Below, one piece after another: positions 42,418 to 50,296 of a stretch of 54,283 bases of DNA. Under the pieces are notes generated by a model, which did not search any database, was not told where the DNA came from, and saw only the letters and a program-made list of their open reading frames with translations. The DNA comes from a virus. The translations under genes and the position numbers were made by a program. Each line of letters begins with the position of its first letter. Within the stretch, counting starts at the first letter, position 1. Where the stretch lies: IMG/VR virus record IMGVR_UViG_3300044568_001017, positions 1-54,283 of that record. One strand, 5' to 3'.

Positions 42418-43310
42418 AGGTTGTTTATGTAATTGATCCATTCATTACGAATGATAGCCCAGTCTATTGATTTCCCTATTTCATAGGATTCATTACAGAG
42501 TGTTCTATAATAAGAAGAATCTGCTTTCATTTTTTCTATTTCGTAAACTGCTTTGTAGATGAATCCTTCTTCATCTAATGGGAGAAGTTTACCTCCCCCA
42601 TTTTTGAGGTATTCTGGTGCTATTCCAGTAGGAGTCCCAAGTACAGGTATTCCACAAGAGAATGCTTCTAACATTGGGTATGGATTACCTTCTACTAAGG
42701 AGGCAAAGATAACCAATCCTATTTGGTTGTACATTTGTTCAACTGCAAGGAAGTTAACTGATTCACTTTTTATTAATTGAAGGTTTGTTTTTTCAGCTAT
42801 TACATCTATTAAATGCCCACGTTTAACGTCATATCCTTGGTCTATTCTTTGTGATTTAGCAAAACTTCCTATGTTCTTTAGTTCTGAACTATTATTTTTA
42901 GGATATTGGTTTTGGAATGTTCCTATCCTTAGTAGGCTTGGAACTCTACCTACCCCATGAGATAGTGATACATTTTGAAGCAATGGTGCTATGGCTGCGT
43001 AACCTCCTAGTTTATCAAACCAATCCTTCTTTCCTTCTCTAACTGGATTATAAACATCACAATCTTGGTGAAGAACGCCTATTGTTCTTTCTAGTGGGAC
43101 TCCGTATCTTTCATGGATTAAGAAGCATCCATAAGGAATTGACATGATATAGTCATATTTCTTTAAGAATAAGTCAAAATCTTTATGTGTGTATTGGTTG
43201 TTCCAGCAAGCAATGTCGCAATAGATGTCAGGGTGTAATGCTTTGATTAACTCATTATGAATCTTCCCAAATACCCATCCGTTGTGAATAAAGAATAAAA
43301 CCTTTTTCAT
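42414..43310 (-). CDS. Glycosyltransferase (GT-B, family 4-like)
   Basis: The 298-aa protein has the C-terminal GT-B donor-site region: VIFASLVEGNPYPMLEAFSCGIPVLGTPTG (about 210-240), with the E-x7-E type spacing (E-GNPYPML-E). The N-terminal domain is short. It likely transfers a sugar to a virion or host surface target. It overlaps the FkbM methyltransferase upstream as ATGA and is translated with it. Acceptor unknown. Confidence 0.75.
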   Translation of the reverse strand: MKKVLFFIHNGWVFGKIHNELIKALHPDIYCDIACWNNQYTHKDFDLFLKKYDYIMSIPYGCFLIHERYGVPLERTIGVLHQDCDVYNPVREGKKDWFDKLGGYAAIAPLLQNVSLSHGVGRVPSLLRIGTFQNQYPKNNSSELKNIGSFAKSQRIDQGYDVKRGHLIDVIAEKTNLQLIKSESVNFLAVEQMYNQIGLVIFASLVEGNPYPMLEAFSCGIPVLGTPTGIAPEYLKNGGGKLLPLDEEGFIYKAVYEIEKMKADSSYYRTLCNESYEIGKSIDWAIIRNEWINYINNL

Positions 43311-43906
43311 TTAGTTATAGTTAGATTTTCCGAATGGAATTTTATATTAGGAAACATCTTGTGAAGTGAGAATGCAATTTTATCTATCTGATTGGTATTT
43401 CCGTACCTTCCTACGATATATTCTACTGTTATTGAATTACAGGATATTTTATTAGCAAGAATGCTTTTTGCTACTTCTTTAAATATAATGTGATCATGTC
43501 CCTCTGTGTCTATTTTAAGAATGTCAATATGATCTATATTGTATTTAGATATAAGATTATCAAATGATATGACGTTGATCTTCTTTGATTCTATAATTGA
43601 TAAGGGAACTCCAAAGTTATTAAGATAGTGTACTACAACAACGTGAGGTTCATTTATCTTGCTGCATCCCTTTATCCACATTGGAAGATTATGTGATATA
43701 ATCTTTTCTTCTGGAACATAGAATATATCAATTGATCCATCCTTATCTGAACAGGCTGAGTTTTCCTTTTGGATGTTTTCTCCAGATGGAAGCCTGTTTA
43801 AGTACTCTTCCATTGGTTCAACTAGAAGATAGTTTTTATCTTTAGAGAATACTCCATCAGCAACTTCAAAGTCACACGTCCCTATATCTACATAGTCGTA
43901 GTTCAT
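43307..43906 (-). CDS. FkbM-family methyltransferase
   Basis: The 199-aa protein shows FkbM-type signatures: YVDIGTCDFE at the N-terminus for SAM binding, then ISFDNLIS and IDILKIDTEGHD (about 126-138). These enzymes O-methylate sugars. Coded between two glycosyltransferases with ATGA overlaps, it probably modifies the sugar they add. It is somewhat shorter than typical FkbM proteins. Confidence 0.8.
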   Translation of the reverse strand: MNYDYVDIGTCDFEVADGVFSKDKNYLLVEPMEEYLNRLPSGENIQKENSACSDKDGSIDIFYVPEEKIISHNLPMWIKGCSKINEPHVVVVHYLNNFGVPLSIIESKKINVISFDNLISKYNIDHIDILKIDTEGHDHIIFKEVAKSILANKISCNSITVEYIVGRYGNTNQIDKIAFSLHKMFPNIKFHSENLTITK

Positions 43907-45009
43907 GGATAGTATTTGTAGAGTGAGTTAAGTCCGTTCCCGTCTGCGTACCATCCCCGACCTTGGTAGATGTCTAGGATGTCATTGAAGTATTTCTCGT
44001 ACATTGGAGCTACTTTATCTAAGGTGAAGTTCTTGCCGAAGGCTAGGCAGTCTTGTGGTCTGATTTTCTTAATATTGTGCATGGCATCTATGAAGTCACC
44101 CATAGTCCTGCATCGGTATCCTGTGATCCCGTGTGGGTTGTTTTCAGCGAAGCAGCCCCAGTCTGTAGTTAGGGTAGGAGTACCAGAGAGTAAGTTCTCT
44201 ACTTGGACTCCCCCGAAGGGTTCTACATACATTGAGGGGATGAAGGAAGCTGTGGCGTTGGACATTAACTTCTTTCTCATGTTAACGTCTGCGTAGCCTA
44301 CATATTCAACGTGATCTGGGAGTTTGTAACCTTCCTCTTTTTGCCCAGCTATCACTAGTCTTTTACCTAAGATTTCAGTCGCTTGAATAGCAACTTCAAC
44401 TCCCTTACCAGAATATACCCGACCAAGGTAAAGATAGTAATCCTCTTTTTTCTCGTTATAATCGAAATCATCAAGATCAAAATAGTTGGGTATGACAACT
44501 TCATACCAGTCTTGTCTACAGGAACCTACACCTTGCATACCAGCATAAGCATGGTAGATGGCATAGGATTCAAATACTTTAAATCGCGCCCAGTGACCAC
44601 CAGCATATCCAATGCCGGGTTCAACTACAATCATATCTTGATGAGCGTCACAGATCGGTCTGACTCCTGATCCCCAAAAGGGGAGAATAAAGTCATGTTT
44701 TTGTTTTCTCTTACCTACTTCTTTAATAGCGTTTTTATAGAAGGTTTGATAAGCATGATCGTTAGTATCAAACTTAAAAAATGTCTTACGCCAGTCATGG
44801 CTTCCATAGGATTTCTTAAAGTCATCATTGGTTAATACAGTAACGTGTTCAGTGCATGGTAAGTCTGAGTCTTCATGCCCGTAGTGGATGACTTCATGCC
44901 CACGTTCCGTCATCATCTTTCCGAATTTAACTACCTTTTGTGTATAAGCACAGGCATTAAACTCTTTAGATGAGACCGTGTGAGGAAGCCCTAAAATATG
45001 GTATCTCAT
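43903..45009 (-). CDS. Glycosyltransferase (GT-B type)
   Basis: The 368-aa protein has a GT-B layout: GRVYSGKGVEVAIQA with RLVIAGQKEEGYKL (about 190-225) starting the donor domain, and FIPSMYVEPFGGVQVENLLSGTP (about 255-277), which carries the E-x7-E motif of retaining GT-B enzymes. It is the first of the three-gene sugar cluster. Function as above; acceptor unknown. Confidence 0.8.
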   Translation of the reverse strand: MRYHILGLPHTVSSKEFNACAYTQKVVKFGKMMTERGHEVIHYGHEDSDLPCTEHVTVLTNDDFKKSYGSHDWRKTFFKFDTNDHAYQTFYKNAIKEVGKRKQKHDFILPFWGSGVRPICDAHQDMIVVEPGIGYAGGHWARFKVFESYAIYHAYAGMQGVGSCRQDWYEVVIPNYFDLDDFDYNEKKEDYYLYLGRVYSGKGVEVAIQATEILGKRLVIAGQKEEGYKLPDHVEYVGYADVNMRKKLMSNATASFIPSMYVEPFGGVQVENLLSGTPTLTTDWGCFAENNPHGITGYRCRTMGDFIDAMHNIKKIRPQDCLAFGKNFTLDKVAPMYEKYFNDILDIYQGRGWYADGNGLNSLYKYYP

Positions 45010-45212
45010 ATACTTGTCATAAACTCTTTAAGTTCTTTAATCTTCTTATGTAGGTCTTCTATATGTTTAATATAAGAAGAGTCTACTTCGTAAGTTGTCC
45101 AGTTTGTTCTACACCCTAACTTGGTGCAGTCGCGCCTTCTCATTATCATATTTCCTTTTTCTCTTGAGTCACAAACACTAGAATTTGATCCACACTTAGG
45201 GCATCGTTTCAC
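45006..45212 (-). CDS. NrdR-like zinc-ribbon protein
   Basis: The 68-aa protein matches the N-terminal zinc ribbon of the NrdR repressor: CPKCGSNSSVCDSREKGNMI followed by MRRRDCTKLGC and WTTYE. The ATP-cone domain of NrdR is missing; the remaining 25 residues are a charged helix. No ribonucleotide reductase gene is in the window, so it may target the host promoter. Similar isolated ribbons occur in phages. Confidence 0.65.
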   Translation of the reverse strand: MKRCPKCGSNSSVCDSREKGNMIMRRRDCTKLGCRTNWTTYEVDSSYIKHIEDLHKKIKELKEFMTSI

Positions 45213-45451
45213 TTGGTTGATTTACTTCCCTTACATTTCCACTTCTTACGGGATAGGTTATTCGGGCTATTGGGGTCTGACTTCCAATCTCCCTTGATCT
45301 TAGCTGAACGAGCGCAGTAAGCGTCTCCTTTAGCTGTGCCGGGGCGGATTCGATCTCCACCATCCTTAGCCTTCCCAGCTTGACCATACTTAACAGTCTT
45401 AGTCCTGCCAGTAGCTGGGTTCTTTACTACCTTCGCAAATCTCTTTTCCAT
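45209..45451 (-). CDS. Small basic Cys-containing phage protein
   Basis: The 80-aa, very basic product has a conserved-looking core: GTAKGDAYCARSAKI, then KSDPNSPNNLSRKKWKC. Close relatives of this motif are widespread in aquatic phages as proteins of unknown function, in my memory of such genomes. Overlaps the zinc-ribbon gene as ATGA. Likely nucleic-acid-binding. Confidence 0.65.
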   Translation of the reverse strand: MEKRFAKVVKNPATGRTKTVKYGQAGKAKDGGDRIRPGTAKGDAYCARSAKIKGDWKSDPNSPNNLSRKKWKCKGSKSTK

Positions 45452-45491
45452 ATATTATAAGTTTTGTGTAAACTCGCTAAACTTGTTATAA

Positions 45492-45638
45492 CTACTTTTT
45501 CTTTGCAGTTTTTGCTGATTGTTTGAATGCTTTTGCAGTTGGTGCGCCTTTGGCTCCAACCTTCCTCATCTTCTCGCCACTACCAGCGGCGATCCGTTTT
45601 TTCTTTGCTGCAATATTTGAGTATAGTCCAGTTTTCAT
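45492..45638 (-). CDS. Small Lys/Ala-rich protein (GLYxNI...RKxGxKGAPTA type)
   Basis: A short frame, 48 aa, of a type very common in environmental phages: GLYSNIAAKKKRIAAGSGEK followed by MRKVGAKGAPTAKAFK. The function is unknown; a DNA-binding or virion role is plausible given its charge. Overlaps the next gene upstream as ATGA at 45635-45638. Confidence 0.7.
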   Translation of the reverse strand: MKTGLYSNIAAKKKRIAAGSGEKMRKVGAKGAPTAKAFKQSAKTAKKK

Positions 45639-45799
45639 TTTTTCTTTGATTTACCAGCTACGCTTAGAGCAATTGCCACAGCTTGTTTACGGCTCTTGGC
45701 AAGCGGTGCTTTCTTGGGGCCTTTAGGGTTGATGCCAGCGTGGAGTGTCCCACGTTTGTACTCACCCATGACTTTAGCTACTTTAGTTTTTGGTTTCAT
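45635..45799 (-). CDS. Small basic protein, DUF6496-like
   Basis: A 54-aa frame resembling another very common small phage protein: KVAKVMGEYKRGTLHAG followed by PLAKSRKQAVAIALSVAGK. Overlaps both neighbours as ATGA. It is basic and helical; biochemical function unknown. Family name from memory. Confidence 0.65.
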   Translation of the reverse strand: MKPKTKVAKVMGEYKRGTLHAGINPKGPKKAPLAKSRKQAVAIALSVAGKSKKK

Positions 45800-46125
45800 A
45801 GTCCGTCTACTCCATCTCTTAGTAGTTTAAAGAACGTGGAGGCAGAGATTGTAACCTTCCAGTCTTTGTTGTTCTTCTTGTGAGCGACCGCCCACGCAAT
45901 GCCATTAGCATCACGCTCGGCCTGTTCGCAAGCCTTATCTAAATTTAAATTCTGTACGCATTTAACTTCAAAGTGGAGCTTACCTTTGAGTTCCTCGCAT
46001 ACTACGTCTGGGGAGTCTTGTCCTCCTGCGTGTTGTTGTCCACGTTTAGCGGTGTAACCTTCGGCGCGAAGTTCGTCTCTCCACATCCTTTCTCCTCTGG
46101 CTCCTTTAGCTCTTGAGTTGATCAT
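45796..46125 (-). CDS. Holliday-junction-resolvase/VRR-NUC-like nuclease
   Basis: The 109-aa protein has the compact PD-(D/E)XK layout of Hjc-like resolvases: RAKGARGERMWRDELRAEGY (E in helix 1), then SPDVV (the D) and LHFEVKC (E-x-K), and a later helix with QA. It likely resolves branched DNA before packaging, complementing the RecB-like nuclease and helicase. Overlaps its neighbours as ATGA. Confidence 0.75.
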   Translation of the reverse strand: MINSRAKGARGERMWRDELRAEGYTAKRGQQHAGGQDSPDVVCEELKGKLHFEVKCVQNLNLDKACEQAERDANGIAWAVAHKKNNKDWKVTISASTFFKLLRDGVDGL

Positions 46126-46298
46126 ATTGTATCCCTTTTGATTAATTCTAAAATAGCTTTTAAGAGTCTCACTTCCTCCCGCGCCTCGTCACGCTCGCGT
46201 TCTAATTTGCGAGAAATTTCAGCAGAAACAACTTTGTACAGAATTCCCTCAGAAGAATCTGACCATGTATTTGCGTCTGTCTCTGGTGTGTCACTCAT
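46122..46298 (-). CDS. 58-aa coiled-coil protein
   Basis: A short frame fixed by ATGA overlaps with both neighbours. The C-terminal half is a charged helix with RERDEAREEVRLL, a motif seen twice more in the 46609 gene. It may be an oligomerisation partner of that protein, possibly arisen by duplication. Confidence 0.65.
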   Translation of the reverse strand: MSDTPETDANTWSDSSEGILYKVVSAEISRKLERERDEAREEVRLLKAILELIKRDTI

Positions 46299-46609
46299 TT
46301 TGTTTCCTTCAATGCGTTTCTGGCAATCATCCCCATCTTTTCGCGGTCTGCATAAATATCTGTGCCATCAATAAATAAATCTTCGATCTTCATTAACGCC
46401 TCCCGCGCATCGTCGCGTTCGCGTTTTAGATTTTCATTTGTTACTTTCAATACTCGTTTGTATGCCTTTGATTTTTGTGCATCCTCCCTCGCCTCGTCAC
46501 GCTCGCGTTTATATTCAAGCATCTTCAAGCGATAGTTAGTTTCATCGTTATCGAGTTGTTCGCATAACTCAATAGCTACACTCAATGGATATGTAATCAC
46601 GTCACTCAT
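46295..46609 (-). CDS. Coiled-coil protein, 104 aa
   Basis: The product has two heptad-rich segments, KRERDEAREDAQK and KRERDDAREALMK. The middle lies in one long predicted helix; the C-terminus (YADREKMGMIARNALKETK) is compact. Overlaps upstream and downstream genes as ATGA. Function unknown. Confidence 0.65.
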   Translation of the reverse strand: MSDVITYPLSVAIELCEQLDNDETNYRLKMLEYKRERDEAREDAQKSKAYKRVLKVTNENLKRERDDAREALMKIEDLFIDGTDIYADREKMGMIARNALKETK

Positions 46610-46800
46610 GGAAGCAAACTATCAATATCTTGTAACTCTGTCAATACATTTATCTGAATAAAGTATTCGTTGTAGATTTTCATTCCTTCGTTCCAGTAAT
46701 TCTCCGCTATACAATACCTCTCTTTGTCTTGTGACTCCCAGATACTTAATGCCGCATCCATGAATCTAGATGCCTTCTCGTATGCTTTATCTGTTGACAT
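46606..46800 (-). CDS. Small hypothetical protein, 64 aa
   Basis: The helical product begins MSTDKAYEKASRFMDAALSI and has several aromatic residues. Its start shares one base position with the DnaB stop region and its end overlaps the next gene as ATGA. No family recognised. Confidence 0.6.
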   Translation of the reverse strand: MSTDKAYEKASRFMDAALSIWESQDKERYCIAENYWNEGMKIYNEYFIQINVLTELQDIDSLLP

Positions 46801-48050
46801 TAGAATACCTCCTCGATGCGTGAAGTCTCCCCGTGCATGATAATATCTATCCTGTAATCCTTCGGGCCGCGCCTGTTCTTCTTCACGGTCACTTGGCTTT
46901 TAGTTTTCAGATGCTCAACGTAAATAATCTGATTACTGTGCATCCCAATCGCCCGGCTCTCTCGTAACCTTCCTTCATCATTTAACTGGGAGGCTGTTAG
47001 CAGTACAAGTTTGTTAACGGATGCTGATACCTTTAACCTTCTTGTGATTTCAGAGATAGCATTCTCACGGTTGTCTACACCTTCAATGGATACGATCTGG
47101 AGATAGTCCACGATAACGACATCTGCGCGGTTTTCTCCCACATAGCGGTTAATATTTGACTCAATATCGTTAATATCACTGATGGCATCTATGATTTGCA
47201 GTGGCATACCATGCAATTTTGTCAGTGCATTGGTGATTGCGTCCAGTTCTACCTTGTTTGCGTTGAGATATTCTGCTCTTTCGCGGATCGGATAGCCAGC
47301 CATGTTGCAAGCCATACGAGTTAAGATGTCTTTGGCGTTCATTTCTAGTGAAAAGAAGATAACGGACTTGTTATTGAGTAGATTTGCTACTGCTGCTTGG
47401 ACTAGAAAGATGGATTTACCTCCTCCCGTCTCTGAAGCTACCGTCAATAACTCCCCATGATGCAGTCCGCCCCTCAAAGTTCTGTCTAATCGAATCATTC
47501 CTGTGGTGAAGCACTCTTCTTTAGCCTTACCTTCCATCTCGTCGATGATTTCCAAGATAATATCTTTGACTGGCTTGATTTTCACTCCCCGATCCTCCGA
47601 ACATCTCATTATCGTTTCCGATAATTTCTTCAAATCCGACTTTCCTACGCGAATATTTGGTTCTTCTTCCTCGATAACCTTGATGACATCGCGGTATCCT
47701 TTGTTTCTGACTAACTGCTTGCGGTAATCATCCGCCATATCTTGACAGACCTTCCCAGAAGCGATCTTCATCGTAGAAAGAATCTCATGTACTTCGTTCT
47801 CTCCTCCCGCCGCTTCGATCTCGCCTGTTGCTTCTAACTCAGCAATGGCAGAAAACGGGCAGCAAGCCCCTGTTCGCTGGTGAACCCCTTGGAGGGCAGT
47901 AAAAACCTTCCTGTGAGGCGGCAGGGCGAAATAATCCACCTCCCACGTTTGTTGCGCGAGGATGTTTCTGTCTATTGCGATTAAAGCTAACGCTGCCGCT
48001 TCGCTTTTGGTGGCTATTGGTACTGTTTTCATTAGTGGTGTTTTTTTCAT
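46800..48050 (-). CDS. DnaB-type replicative helicase
   Basis: From the ATG at 48050 (416 aa; a second in-frame ATG is 18 nt further on), the protein has an N-terminal helical domain and a RecA-like motor: Walker A SETGGGKS (about 208-215), Walker B VIVDYLQI (about 310-317), and GRLRESRAIGMHSNQ near the end. It unwinds DNA at the fork. No phage polymerase or primase is seen, so host ones are probably recruited. It begins 5 nt after the presumed loader gene. Contains palindromic site 15. Confidence 0.85.
   Translation of the reverse strand: MKKTPLMKTVPIATKSEAAALALIAIDRNILAQQTWEVDYFALPPHRKVFTALQGVHQRTGACCPFSAIAELEATGEIEAAGGENEVHEILSTMKIASGKVCQDMADDYRKQLVRNKGYRDVIKVIEEEEPNIRVGKSDLKKLSETIMRCSEDRGVKIKPVKDIILEIIDEMEGKAKEECFTTGMIRLDRTLRGGLHHGELLTVASETGGGKSIFLVQAAVANLLNNKSVIFFSLEMNAKDILTRMACNMAGYPIRERAEYLNANKVELDAITNALTKLHGMPLQIIDAISDINDIESNINRYVGENRADVVIVDYLQIVSIEGVDNRENAISEITRRLKVSASVNKLVLLTASQLNDEGRLRESRAIGMHSNQIIYVEHLKTKSQVTVKKNRRGPKDYRIDIIMHGETSRIEEVF
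47609..47624. promoter_or_regulatory. Palindromic site 15, TTATCG-TTTC-CGATAA (intragenic)
   Basis: Outer hexamers perfect; inside the DnaB helicase gene. Confidence 0.8.
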
Positions 48051-48054
48051 TAGA

Positions 48055-48873
48055 TTAAAAGTTAGCGAAGCGTTCTGGTTTGATTGTGTTCTTGGAGCGG
48101 ATGACCCAAGCGGTGAGGAACGCACGGGTGTACTTACGTTCTGGGTGGGCGAGTAGCCATGACTGGGCGTTTTGCGCTTCACGCTCCACGTCCTTTTCTG
48201 GGTTTAGTTTTTGAAGTTCTGCTAGGAACTCAGCGTCTACTGGTTTTTGCACTTTAGGCTTCCTACCCTTGGGTGGGTTGGGCGGCGTAGTTTGCTGATT
48301 AAATAATTCAGAGGTCTGGAATCCATTTGAAGTTTTATCATTTGTGGAAGATGAGGCCATTGCCGAATTTTCCTTTTGTATTTCATTACTAGTATTAGGT
48401 ATTTTATTACTAGTGTTAGGTATTTGTATGCGGGTTTCACACACTCTGGTTTTACCACCCTGTGGGAAAGCCGTAGGGTGGTTCTCTTCAATTTCAGTAA
48501 TATTGAAACTTCCAAGAGTTGCATTCTGAGCAAACTTAACGCCGATATACCAACCTAAAACTCTACCATTTTCACCTATCCTTTGAACATCTTCAACTAG
48601 TCCAAGCTCCAAAAGATTAGCTTTTGCTTTTGAAAATCTTTCACGTCCCCACTTCAATCCTTCCATTGCAAACTCTGAAGTTGCTCTTGGTATGCTGTTC
48701 TTTTGCCACTTGCGGGTATAGCAATAAAAAGTGTAAAGTGCGATACAATCGCCAGCATTATCCATTTTAAGCATTCTATCAATTGATGGTTTTGTGATAC
48801 CAATCAAATGATCCTCAATTGAGCCAGCAGAAGTCGTTTCGCAACGCTCGTATTGCTCTATTTTATATTTCAT
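48055..48873 (-). CDS. Replication initiator/helicase loader candidate
   Basis: The 272-aa protein has an N-terminal winged-helix-like domain (about 20-110, with DCIALYTFYCYTRKW and KAKANLLELGLVEDV), a Gln/Ser/Asn-rich linker with a short repeat (IPNTSNKIPNTSNEI) and a C-terminal helical part (ERKYTRAFLTAWVIR) like DnaD/replication-O proteins. Its place directly before DnaB agrees. The leader contains a long hairpin with a T-run right before the ATG, suggesting attenuation. Confidence 0.65.
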   Translation of the reverse strand: MKYKIEQYERCETTSAGSIEDHLIGITKPSIDRMLKMDNAGDCIALYTFYCYTRKWQKNSIPRATSEFAMEGLKWGRERFSKAKANLLELGLVEDVQRIGENGRVLGWYIGVKFAQNATLGSFNITEIEENHPTAFPQGGKTRVCETRIQIPNTSNKIPNTSNEIQKENSAMASSSTNDKTSNGFQTSELFNQQTTPPNPPKGRKPKVQKPVDAEFLAELQKLNPEKDVEREAQNAQSWLLAHPERKYTRAFLTAWVIRSKNTIKPERFANF

Positions 48874-48950
48874 TTAAAAAAAGGCGACCCCTTGTGACAT
48901 CGGAAAAGTGCGGCAACTGACGCGTAGGAGTGACAACGCCACAAGGGATC
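48874..48950 (-). promoter_or_regulatory. Attenuator-like hairpin in the initiator leader
   Basis: On the minus strand an arm ending 48947-48940 (CCCTTGTG) pairs with 48896-48889 (CACAAGGG), with one extra flanking A-T and one G-U. A TTTTTTT run (48881-48875) lies just before the ATG at 48873. Placed between promoter and start codon, this could terminate transcription or occlude the start. Confidence 0.5.
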
Positions 48951-49029
48951 AAAATATCTTATGTTAATTTACTAACTTTTCTTATACCTCGGCTCCTACC
49001 CCGAAGGCACGATTGCTCGTACAAGACAG

Positions 49030-49058
49030 ACACTACTACATCTAGTATTTCATGTCAA
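49030..49058 (-). promoter_or_regulatory. Promoter of the initiator-DnaB operon
   Basis: On the minus strand TTGACA (49058-49053), 17-nt spacer, TAGTGT (49035-49030), then CTGTCTTGTACGAGC. It resembles the 31026 element closely, including CTTGTAC downstream of the -10. Confidence 0.55.
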
Positions 49059-49268
49059 GCGAATTTGATTATATTTTTCGCGCCACATTATCATCTCACG
49101 TTGATACTTGAACATCTTGATCTGATTTTTGCGCCAAAACTCATAAACTTGCTCTGGAGTCTGACCAAGTATTTGTAGTTTTTTCCAAGCATTCAAGTCT
49201 TCTAATGCAACCTCTAAAGATTGCTTTGCATCTTGCAATTCATATTCTAGTTGATCTTTTGTTTTCAT
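49050..49268 (-). CDS. Small helical protein, 72 aa
   Basis: I use the ATG at 49268; the longer frame to 49292 runs through palindromic site 16. The product is a long charged helix (DQLEYELQDAKQSLEVALED) followed by WKKLQILGQTPEQVYEFW and a basic tail. Unrecognised. The promoter for the replication operon overlaps its 3' end. Confidence 0.6.
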   Translation of the reverse strand: MKTKDQLEYELQDAKQSLEVALEDLNAWKKLQILGQTPEQVYEFWRKNQIKMFKYQREMIMWREKYNQIRLT

Positions 49269-49272
49269 ATTT

Positions 49273-49288
49273 TTATCGGTAACGATAG
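49273..49288. promoter_or_regulatory. Palindromic site 16, TTATCG-GTAA-CGATAG
   Basis: One outer base differs. It fills the gap between the 49289 gene's stop and the 49268 start on the minus strand, as at sites 3 and 7 on the plus strand. Confidence 0.85.
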
Positions 49289-49666
49289 TCACTCTAGACT
49301 AACAGACTTAATTTCATTCCGCGACCATTGATACATCTGGTCATTGATCTTGTCCCATATTTCATCAGCGTCATCTTCATTCTCACATTTGTAGATGTAG
49401 CGTTGTTCACCCATAGCATCATCCTTGATAAAAAAGTTAGACTGATAGATTGTTAGTCCAGTTGCGGCGGTAGTTGCAACAACAGCAGTATTATTTGGTT
49501 TGAGTGCCATGTTGCAGATGCCTTGGTCAGATTCATATTGTGCAATGAACCCAGTATTTAGTGCAGCAGCTAGAGACATATTTGTAATCAGAACTGTTTG
49601 CCTGATTGCGGCAAGCATACGCTCTGCTTCTTTATCTACTTCGTTGTTTTCGTTAGTGTTATCCAT
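49289..49666 (-). CDS. Hypothetical protein, 125 aa
   Basis: The ATG at 49666 is preferred to one 18 nt upstream, which would be close to the divergent promoter. The protein has a helical N-terminal half with a mildly hydrophobic stretch (LITNMSLAAALNTGFIA), a Thr/Ala-rich middle and an acidic C-terminus. No family recognised. Confidence 0.55.
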   Translation of the reverse strand: MDNTNENNEVDKEAERMLAAIRQTVLITNMSLAAALNTGFIAQYESDQGICNMALKPNNTAVVATTAATGLTIYQSNFFIKDDAMGEQRYIYKCENEDDADEIWDKINDQMYQWSRNEIKSVSLE

Positions 49667-49691
49667 AAGTAAATAGACTATCAAAAAAGTG

Positions 49692-49720
49692 TTGACTTGT
49701 CAATAGGATTGGTTTACTTT
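49692..49720 (+). promoter_or_regulatory. Promoter of the XRE regulator
   Basis: TTGACT at 49692-49697, 17-nt spacer, TACTTT at 49715-49720. The predicted start is near 49727 and the ATG is at 49729, so the mRNA would be almost leaderless. Confidence 0.5.
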
Positions 49721-49728
49721 TAATTGAA

Positions 49729-50010
49729 ATGAAGCATCCATTATACGAAGCCTACGAATCCTGCATGACTGCCTATGAGCAGTCTCGCTACATTCGTTCT
49801 ATTGGACGCAAGACCTTTGCCAATCAACTTCGTGAAACCCGCAAGAAGCTAGGGATGACGGTCAGAGAACTCGGAGACAAGATCGGCGTTACTGGATCGT
49901 TAATCAACCAGATCGAAGTCAACTCAAAGAGCATTCTGAAGAAAGAACAAGTGGATAAAGTGATCGAGCTATGTGCGCCGAAATTGAAAACTACTAGCAA
50001 TGCTGAGTAG
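49729..50010 (+). CDS. XRE-family helix-turn-helix regulator
   Basis: The 93-aa protein has a Cro/CI-type HTH at about residues 30-75: LRETRKKLGMTVRELGDKIG with GVTGSLINQIEVNSK as recognition helix and following loop. No protease or oligomerisation domain is present, so it is Cro-like in size. It is the most typical DNA-binding regulator in the window and thus the leading, unproven candidate for binding the 16-bp palindromes. No palindrome lies in its own promoter; the nearest is 440 bp upstream. Confidence 0.8.
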   Translation: MKHPLYEAYESCMTAYEQSRYIRSIGRKTFANQLRETRKKLGMTVRELGDKIGVTGSLINQIEVNSKSILKKEQVDKVIELCAPKLKTTSNAE

Positions 50011-50296
50011 AAAAAAAGGTTTCAAAAAAACAGGGGCAAGGTTAAAGCCTGTTTCAGATAAGCGTAAGGTTCTGAACAAAGAATACTCTGAAGCGAGAAA
50101 GGAATACTTTACTACTCACCCAAACTGCGAGGTATGCGGGGCTGGAGCTACAGATATTCACCACAAAGCTAAGAGAGGAAAGAACCTTTCCAACATAGAA
50201 ATGTTTATGGCAACGTGCAGAACGTGTCATAATAGAATCCACGATAATCCTGCGTGGGCAAGAGAATTAGGATATTTAATATATGAGTTCAAATAA
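50000..50296 (+). CDS. HNH endonuclease-like protein
   Basis: The 98-aa protein has a zinc-stabilised HNH core: C-EVC-G (CEVCGAG), DIHHKAKRG, then TCRTCHNRIHDN, with the H-H, N and H residues present. The N-terminus is basic. Small HNH proteins next to terminase genes assist packaging cleavage in several phages, and the large terminase gene is 0.2 kb away on the opposite strand. A free-standing homing-type role is the alternative. It overlaps the XRE gene by 11 nt. Confidence 0.75.
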   Translation: MLSRKKGFKKTGARLKPVSDKRKVLNKEYSEARKEYFTTHPNCEVCGAGATDIHHKAKRGKNLSNIEMFMATCRTCHNRIHDNPAWARELGYLIYEFK

